This document shows positions 59,401 to 64,000 of a stretch of 64,000 bases of DNA, piece by piece. This DNA comes from Nemopilema nomurai. Lineage: Eukaryota; Cnidaria; Scyphozoa; Rhizostomeae; Rhizostomatidae. The stretch covers positions 682,001 through 746,000 of the forward strand of contig ML133426.1 of NCBI GenBank assembly GCA_003864495.1, written 5' to 3'. The notes under the pieces are model-generated. The model worked only from the letters and a program-made list of their open reading frames with translations. It was not told where the DNA came from and ran no database searches. Every line of letters starts with the position of its first letter. Position 1 is the stretch's first letter. Position numbers and translations under genes: made by a program.

Positions 59401-62400
59401 ATCATGCTTTGTGTTAATTAAACGAGTTACTTTTATGCTTCGAATAAAATGTTTATTTTCGAAATATCTGGTCACTTTGATTCTGTTACTAAATCTTCTC
59501 AGTGAAAGTGACGGAAATATCTTCTGAAAATTTGAAGAAATTTTTTAGGAAAGTTTCTTGGTTGTTTTCAATTTTGTGGTTTTATTTTGTGTCAGGTTCT
59601 TTTAATTTTGTTCTGACGCTTTTCAGGCACACGGGTCTAGCAGTTATACGAGCAAAGAGGTAAGAAACCGTTTCCGCTTTTCACTGACCTTATTTCTAGG
59701 TAATCAAGAACCAAACAGTCGAAACATAAACGAAAAAGTTTTATTTGAATTAAGAAGCATGCTCCAAGCATGAAACAAAATATGAAGGACAAAATATGAA
59801 ATATGAAGGACAAATCAAAAGACATAGACATGTAATTTAAAAACACATAGAAACACATAGAAAGCAACTACGCCTTATACTACACCTATCATTTTTCTAT
59901 TCTTTAATCACGTTGCTTCTAAAGGGGCAGATAAAGTTGATATAAGGCCTACTGATAAAATAAGAATATTCAATCCCAAGATGTTACTTGTTTCACATTT
60001 TAGCCAATAGGTCAGGCTGGTCTGATCCCATTTTCACTGTGCTCATGGGGTGATGCTATATCAATGCATGTAGCCCCCGCACTCCGCACCCCCTTTGATA
60101 ATCCCGCTTTTTGCAGGTCTTCAAAATGCGCTTTAGCTATGATCGCAGGGTGGATGAAGTTGAGCGCCTTATTACGTCATCCATTCCTGTTGTCATTAAC
60201 ATCATTCAGAAACCGGAAGTCAGGTTAGTGATCCAGTAACGCTGGGTGATCGGAATTTGTTTAGATGCTTGTTTCATTCCGACCAGTTGGTAAAGCTTGT
60301 AAATATTTCCGAGAAATGATTTTTCAGTTTTTTTATTGATGAACACCGTGTCAGGTTTTCTCATCTTCCCATAGCCACATGTTTTAGATTTAAGATGCAA
60401 ATAGGCATGAGATCCACACAACCTAAAAGGAGCTATCTCGGCGTCAATCCACAGTAGCAAATGCATCGCTTATACTCCTCAGTTTGCAAATGCATCATTT
60501 ATACTTCAAGGCTTTAAGAGTAATCCAAATGACTCCAGGGAACAAGTTTTTCGGATTTCCCTTTTCAGTGATCATGATTTCATCAAGGAACAAGAGTCCA
60601 AACTTTTACTACGCTCCAAACGAACGATGTCTTTGCCAGTTGCCAGGTAACGTTTCATTGGTTTCTACTTGGTAACATTCAACAGTTTTGTTTTTCGTTG
60701 CACAAAATATTCTTCATTAAATAGATTGAGGGTTCATTTTTTCCTTTCACTCTTTGCTGTGTAAGACTAGGCTGATCGAGGTTGGCCCTCCCAAAGATAC
60801 ACACCTTTTGAATCTTTCTTACAGAGGAATATTTCGACTCGGGATGAAGGAACCAAGCATCGGAGAGGTTATTGGAATTCCACCCCTCGAATTGACTGGC
60901 AAGGACATGCAAAGGTTTGTACTGACCTATGGTGCTAGTCAAGTCAACGTGCTGTTCAAACATGCATACTCAAAGCTGTATGCTAAGTCATATGTAACAA
61001 GTATATGCTAAAACGATGTTGTATCTCATACAATAAATTCGTTTGTCATGTATGTTAAAGAAATAATCGAAGAAGTGATTAAATGCAACGTTTTATGATG
61101 CAAGTATTTTCCACGAATTCAACGAGTAGAATCAAGTTCAAAAAGCGTGTCCCTGCGCAATCAGACGAAAGTTTTGACTAGTTTAACATCGTTTAGATGT
61201 GACTTATATACAGGAACCTTTGAGAACGTTTTAGATGGTACATTATGCATCTATGTTTGCCACTTCTATGACGTCCCTCAATCAATTGTCAGTTAATGCA
61301 TTAAGTTACAGTCATAACTGTCATTTATCATGATGACTTCCCCTTCTCAGCCAAAAGGTCATCAACCTCCCATCCCAAACTGATCTCCCCGCGGATCGAT
61401 TCCAGTGGCCTCTTTTTCACAATGGCGTCGCTGCGGGACTCGAAATAGCCCACGGAAGCTCCCAGGTTCGTTTGGTCAGCAGTTTTTGAAGTGTATTCCA
61501 GTTGCATGGACAAGCCTTTCATTGGCAGATTTTTTCTCATAGAGATTCTTTATCGCAGGCAATTGCATTTAAGAGAAGTTTCTTGTTCCAAAGATCTTTC
61601 AGACATCGTTTTTTATCATTATGGCTAGAATCTGTGACTAATTTTTGTTTCTTTTTACGTGAAAACCTTTTGGTGGTAATTATGCATTTAAAAGTCATAC
61701 CGAGTATTGGTTATTCTTTTAGATTGATTCGACATGGATAGTTTACAACAAGCTGAAGTATAAGGATTTGAACGAAGAATTAGCTGGGTTCCTCATGGGT
61801 GTTGGCTTGACTGGACATCTTCACGTTCTGCCCTCACATCTCATCCACGACTACATTATCAAGGTTGTTTTCCCTCCCATTTCTGTAGCGTTTTACACTA
61901 ACATCTGTTTGAAAATACTATGTTTAATTCAGTCGGCGTTGAATATGCCTGTATTTTCATGTTTTAGATCAGCAGAAATTATCTGGTCAGTAAAATTTTC
62001 TTGATTTCATTATGTTTATTGTTTCATTTGCAGGGTCACGGGTTCACAAGTGTAGCGTTGCTCTTAGGAATAACAGCCGCAAAGTGAGTTTATTTTCTTC
62101 TTGTTGTTGACATGCAGTGATACCTGGCGCCTCAGTTCAAGTTTGTGTTATAAAATAAAGCAACAAGCTTTTTATCCATATCAAGTTTATCTTTGCGAAT
62201 TTCAGACTGCGCTCTATTCTTTGCAATCCGTCACCAGGGCATTATGTCTAATTGATTTTGTCAATGGATTCGTAACGTTGGCTGGGCGAATTTTCATTTC
62301 TTTAGCAAGCTTATTCATTCAAGGTCACATCGAAGAAGCAGTAGGTTGGTCATTTGCGCTTGTTTGATACAGCTCATTCTTTATGAAAATGTGGTAAAAT

Positions 62401-63680
62401 ATTTTTAAATAACTGCCAACTTCAGTTCCTCTTTGGCCGTCTACAATCAGATTTGAAAACTGAAATTACTCAAGTTCCCTTATAATCTGCAACCATATTT
62501 CTTCTTTAGGTGCGGCAGCAGAGATGCTGACACCTACAAACTCCTTGCTGTGCACGTTGATGCATTGCTGCCGCCGACTGCGTTGGAAATAAGCATTCCT
62601 CATTCAGCCAAAGTTGCTGCCATTCTTGGCACTGGTCTCTTGTATATGGAAACGATGGAGCGCCACTTGGTCAAAATTTTTCTCCAAGAAATTTCTAGGC
62701 CACCTGGCCCAGAAATGGAGAACGCAGTTAGCAGAGAGTCCCACTCGTTGGCTTCTGGCTTTGCGCTCGGATTGGTTCTCTTGGGGGTAATTCTATGGCG
62801 GACCTCTTACCTTGATTGGCTGAGGCCACTTATGCTTAATCACGTGGGCTCTTCAATAACGAAGCTATTCAATTTCAGCCTAGCATTTGCACTTTCTAAG
62901 TTTATGATTTGCTTATTGATGAGAATTGGCATCGCAATTGGCAATGTAAACCTTCGCAATCCATTCCCCCAAGTAGCTATGAGTGTTAAAGCGAATGAAG
63001 AAGTTGATAACATCAGTTTTTCATTGGTGAGAACATTTTACAGTAAAAACTTTGGTTATTCAACATGTATGAATCTTGACTCTCTCTAACTCAAGCTTTT
63101 AGTTTTGACTCTGAAACTTTTCCCTATTTCTAGAAGGGCACCGACTCCTTGTATCTCTCCGATATGAAAATCGCCGGAGAACTCCACCACTTGGTGTTTG
63201 GGGGTCAGCAGTGTGAACTGGTTAGTTTTCATATTAGGCTGATGAACTTACTTCTGGATCCGCTCACAATACATTTTCCAGCTAATTGTTGTAAGTCAGC
63301 CATAGTTCCATTCTGCCACAGCTTTGCACCCGCCTGGATCTCTGACGTCAAAGCAAATTATGCAAAAAATGAATTTCATTAAGCAAGATTCCAATAAGAG
63401 AACTGGCGTTTTAACGGTAACTCTATGAAGATCACAGGTATTTTAGAACACACTATTCATACGTGTTCTTTTTAGAGAAAGCATTCCTGGTTGAGTTTTT
63501 GTTGTCTTTTTGTTGGTTTTTTCTTTATCAATATTTTTAGAAGCTTTTTTGCGATATCTCTGAGTAGCAGGATAGGTTTTTAATTTTTTTTTCAAAATGG
63601 ATAATTGTTGTTCATGTGTTTTCTTCTTTCAGCCAACTTATTTGAGAGAGATTTTCAAATCACCAAGCTACCTCATTAAG
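46657..63680 (+). CDS. ANAPC1: Anaphase-promoting complex subunit 1 (APC1), 5' part; runs off the window
   Basis: APC1 is the largest scaffold of the APC/C ubiquitin ligase that drives mitotic and meiotic exit. The model has 38 exons here (1266 codons; the human protein has about 1944). Landmarks: EFVPFGRDYLKIHP (human EFVPFGRD), the WD40-like N-terminal domain, a Ser/Thr-Pro-rich loop at residues 232-318 (exon 7), ICLDHVWQE, FITEDICGQSFLCF, TDWEFLQESG, DLERLPFGLAI, FHNGVAAGLEIA and PPGPEMENAVSRES, then the first PC repeats from about residue 1050. Start ATG 46657 (MIKADIEEF) was chosen because a splice acceptor lies just upstream. In-frame upstream ATGs exist, and the human protein has ten extra N-terminal residues. 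All junctions join in phase when a 10-nt microexon at 55037-55046 is included. The same orientation as TDRD9 suggests nothing about co-transcription. Confidence 0.94.
48120..48290. mobile_element. Possible degraded MITE in ANAPC1 intron 3
   Basis: GTGTTCCTATTAAAAT near 48131 and GTGTTCCCATTAAAAT near 48218 are near-copies. An imperfect inverted counterpart, TTTGATGGGAATG, lies near 48270. The segment is rich in CpG-containing palindromes such as AACGATCGC. Boundaries are uncertain, and the reading as a foldback element is inference. Confidence 0.35.
53343..53457. repeat. (CTTT)n microsatellite next to an ANAPC1 splice donor
   Basis: About 28 tetranucleotide units with one internal TTTA interruption near 53417. 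The tract begins a few bases after the donor GTGAGC (53337-53342) of ANAPC1 exon 13. It creates long artificial Ser/Phe/Leu and Lys/Glu/Arg reading frames. Confidence 0.97.
55037..63680 (+). other. ANAPC1: ANAPC1 exons 18-38: middle domain and start of PC repeats
   Basis: Exons: 55037-55046 (microexon), 55138-55247, 55589-55658, 55842-55912, 56511-56599, 56714-56805, 57239-57289, 57457-57548, 57947-57999, 58537-58659, 59274-59341, 59627-59659, 60117-60223, 60569-60646, 60825-60914, 61351-61465, 61723-61863, 62034-62083, 62510-62786, 63134-63220, 63633-63680. Each joins the next in phase. The last listed exon ends phase 0 at a GTTTG donor; the rest lies beyond the window. Confidence 0.86.
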
Positions 63681-64000
63681 GTTTGACAACGGAATGTGTT
63701 CGTCAAAATCTGAATTTTCATTATTGAAGACAGTTTTAGCATGCTTGTCTCGTCGTTAGCTTGGTCAATTTTCTGATGTTGACTTAATAAGATTTTTAAG
63801 TAAGCATGTTTCTAATAAAATTTTAATAGACTAGAAAGCACTTTATGTCTTTTTAAAAGACAATGTGTACTTATTTATTGTCACACACTAGTTTATTTTG
63901 AGTGGTTTACTCTGTAGACCGTCATGTTGACTGAGCAGAATGATGCATACCTTGTGATGACGTAACTTTGTGCCATAAATGCGTTTTATCGTTTTATTGC
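63681..64000 (+). other. ANAPC1 intron, cut by the window edge
   Basis: After the exon ending at 63680 only AT-rich intronic sequence is seen. No further acceptor with a following APC1-like frame was found before the edge. Confidence 0.6.

Noticed and set aside
1..64000. CRISPR array, rRNA genes, integrated virus or bacterial operon
   Set aside because: No regularly spaced repeats, no rRNA-like blocks, no viral structural or polymerase genes other than the LINE reverse transcriptase, and introns throughout the real genes.

Overview
This window is animal nuclear DNA, most likely from an anthozoan cnidarian and perhaps a stony coral. That placement is inference from the overall look: AT-rich sequence, vertebrate-like intron density with GT-AG introns, intact orthologues of vertebrate genes (AVEN, TDRD9, ANAPC1), a Cys-loopless pentameric-channel homologue, and scattered MITE, SINE and LINE debris. 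No bacterial-style operon, CRISPR array or rRNA was seen.

Layout. Positions 1-13,300 are gene-poor and repeat-rich. They hold a C-rich tract, a 304-bp element with perfect 32-bp inverted ends around a THAP-domain remnant, an orphan 212-codon ORF, two inverted copies of a dispersed repeat and a 41-bp tandem duplication. Positions 13,399-14,610 (+) encode a class II PAQR (membrane progestin receptor type) on a single coding exon. Positions 15,867-24,448 (-) hold an eight-exon AVEN gene, assembled here by splice sites and phase (358 codons). Nested in its intron 6 on the opposite strand (17,108-18,815, +) is a two-exon pentameric ligand-gated-channel-like gene. A MITE lies in AVEN intron 5 and a broken LINE in intron 4. 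AVEN is head-to-head with TDRD9 across 257 bp that carry an E2F-type and a YY1-type motif.

Positions 24,706-44,124 (+) are a complete 39-exon TDRD9 (1433 aa): DEVH-box helicase, HA2/OB region, tudor domain, and an unexpected C-terminal C2H2 finger. Positions 46,657-63,680 (+) are the 5' two thirds of ANAPC1 (APC/C subunit 1). It includes the Ser/Thr-Pro-rich autoinhibitory-loop region and the start of the PC-repeat domain; the gene runs off the right edge. A 10-nt microexon is needed to keep its frame.

Functionally, the right half groups three germline or cell-cycle genes: AVEN (apoptosis and DNA-damage checkpoint), TDRD9 (piRNA pathway) and ANAPC1 (mitotic and meiotic exit). The AVEN/TDRD9 pair plausibly shares one promoter. 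All multi-exon models were read by eye. Reading frames join in phase at every junction listed, but no transcript or database evidence was available.
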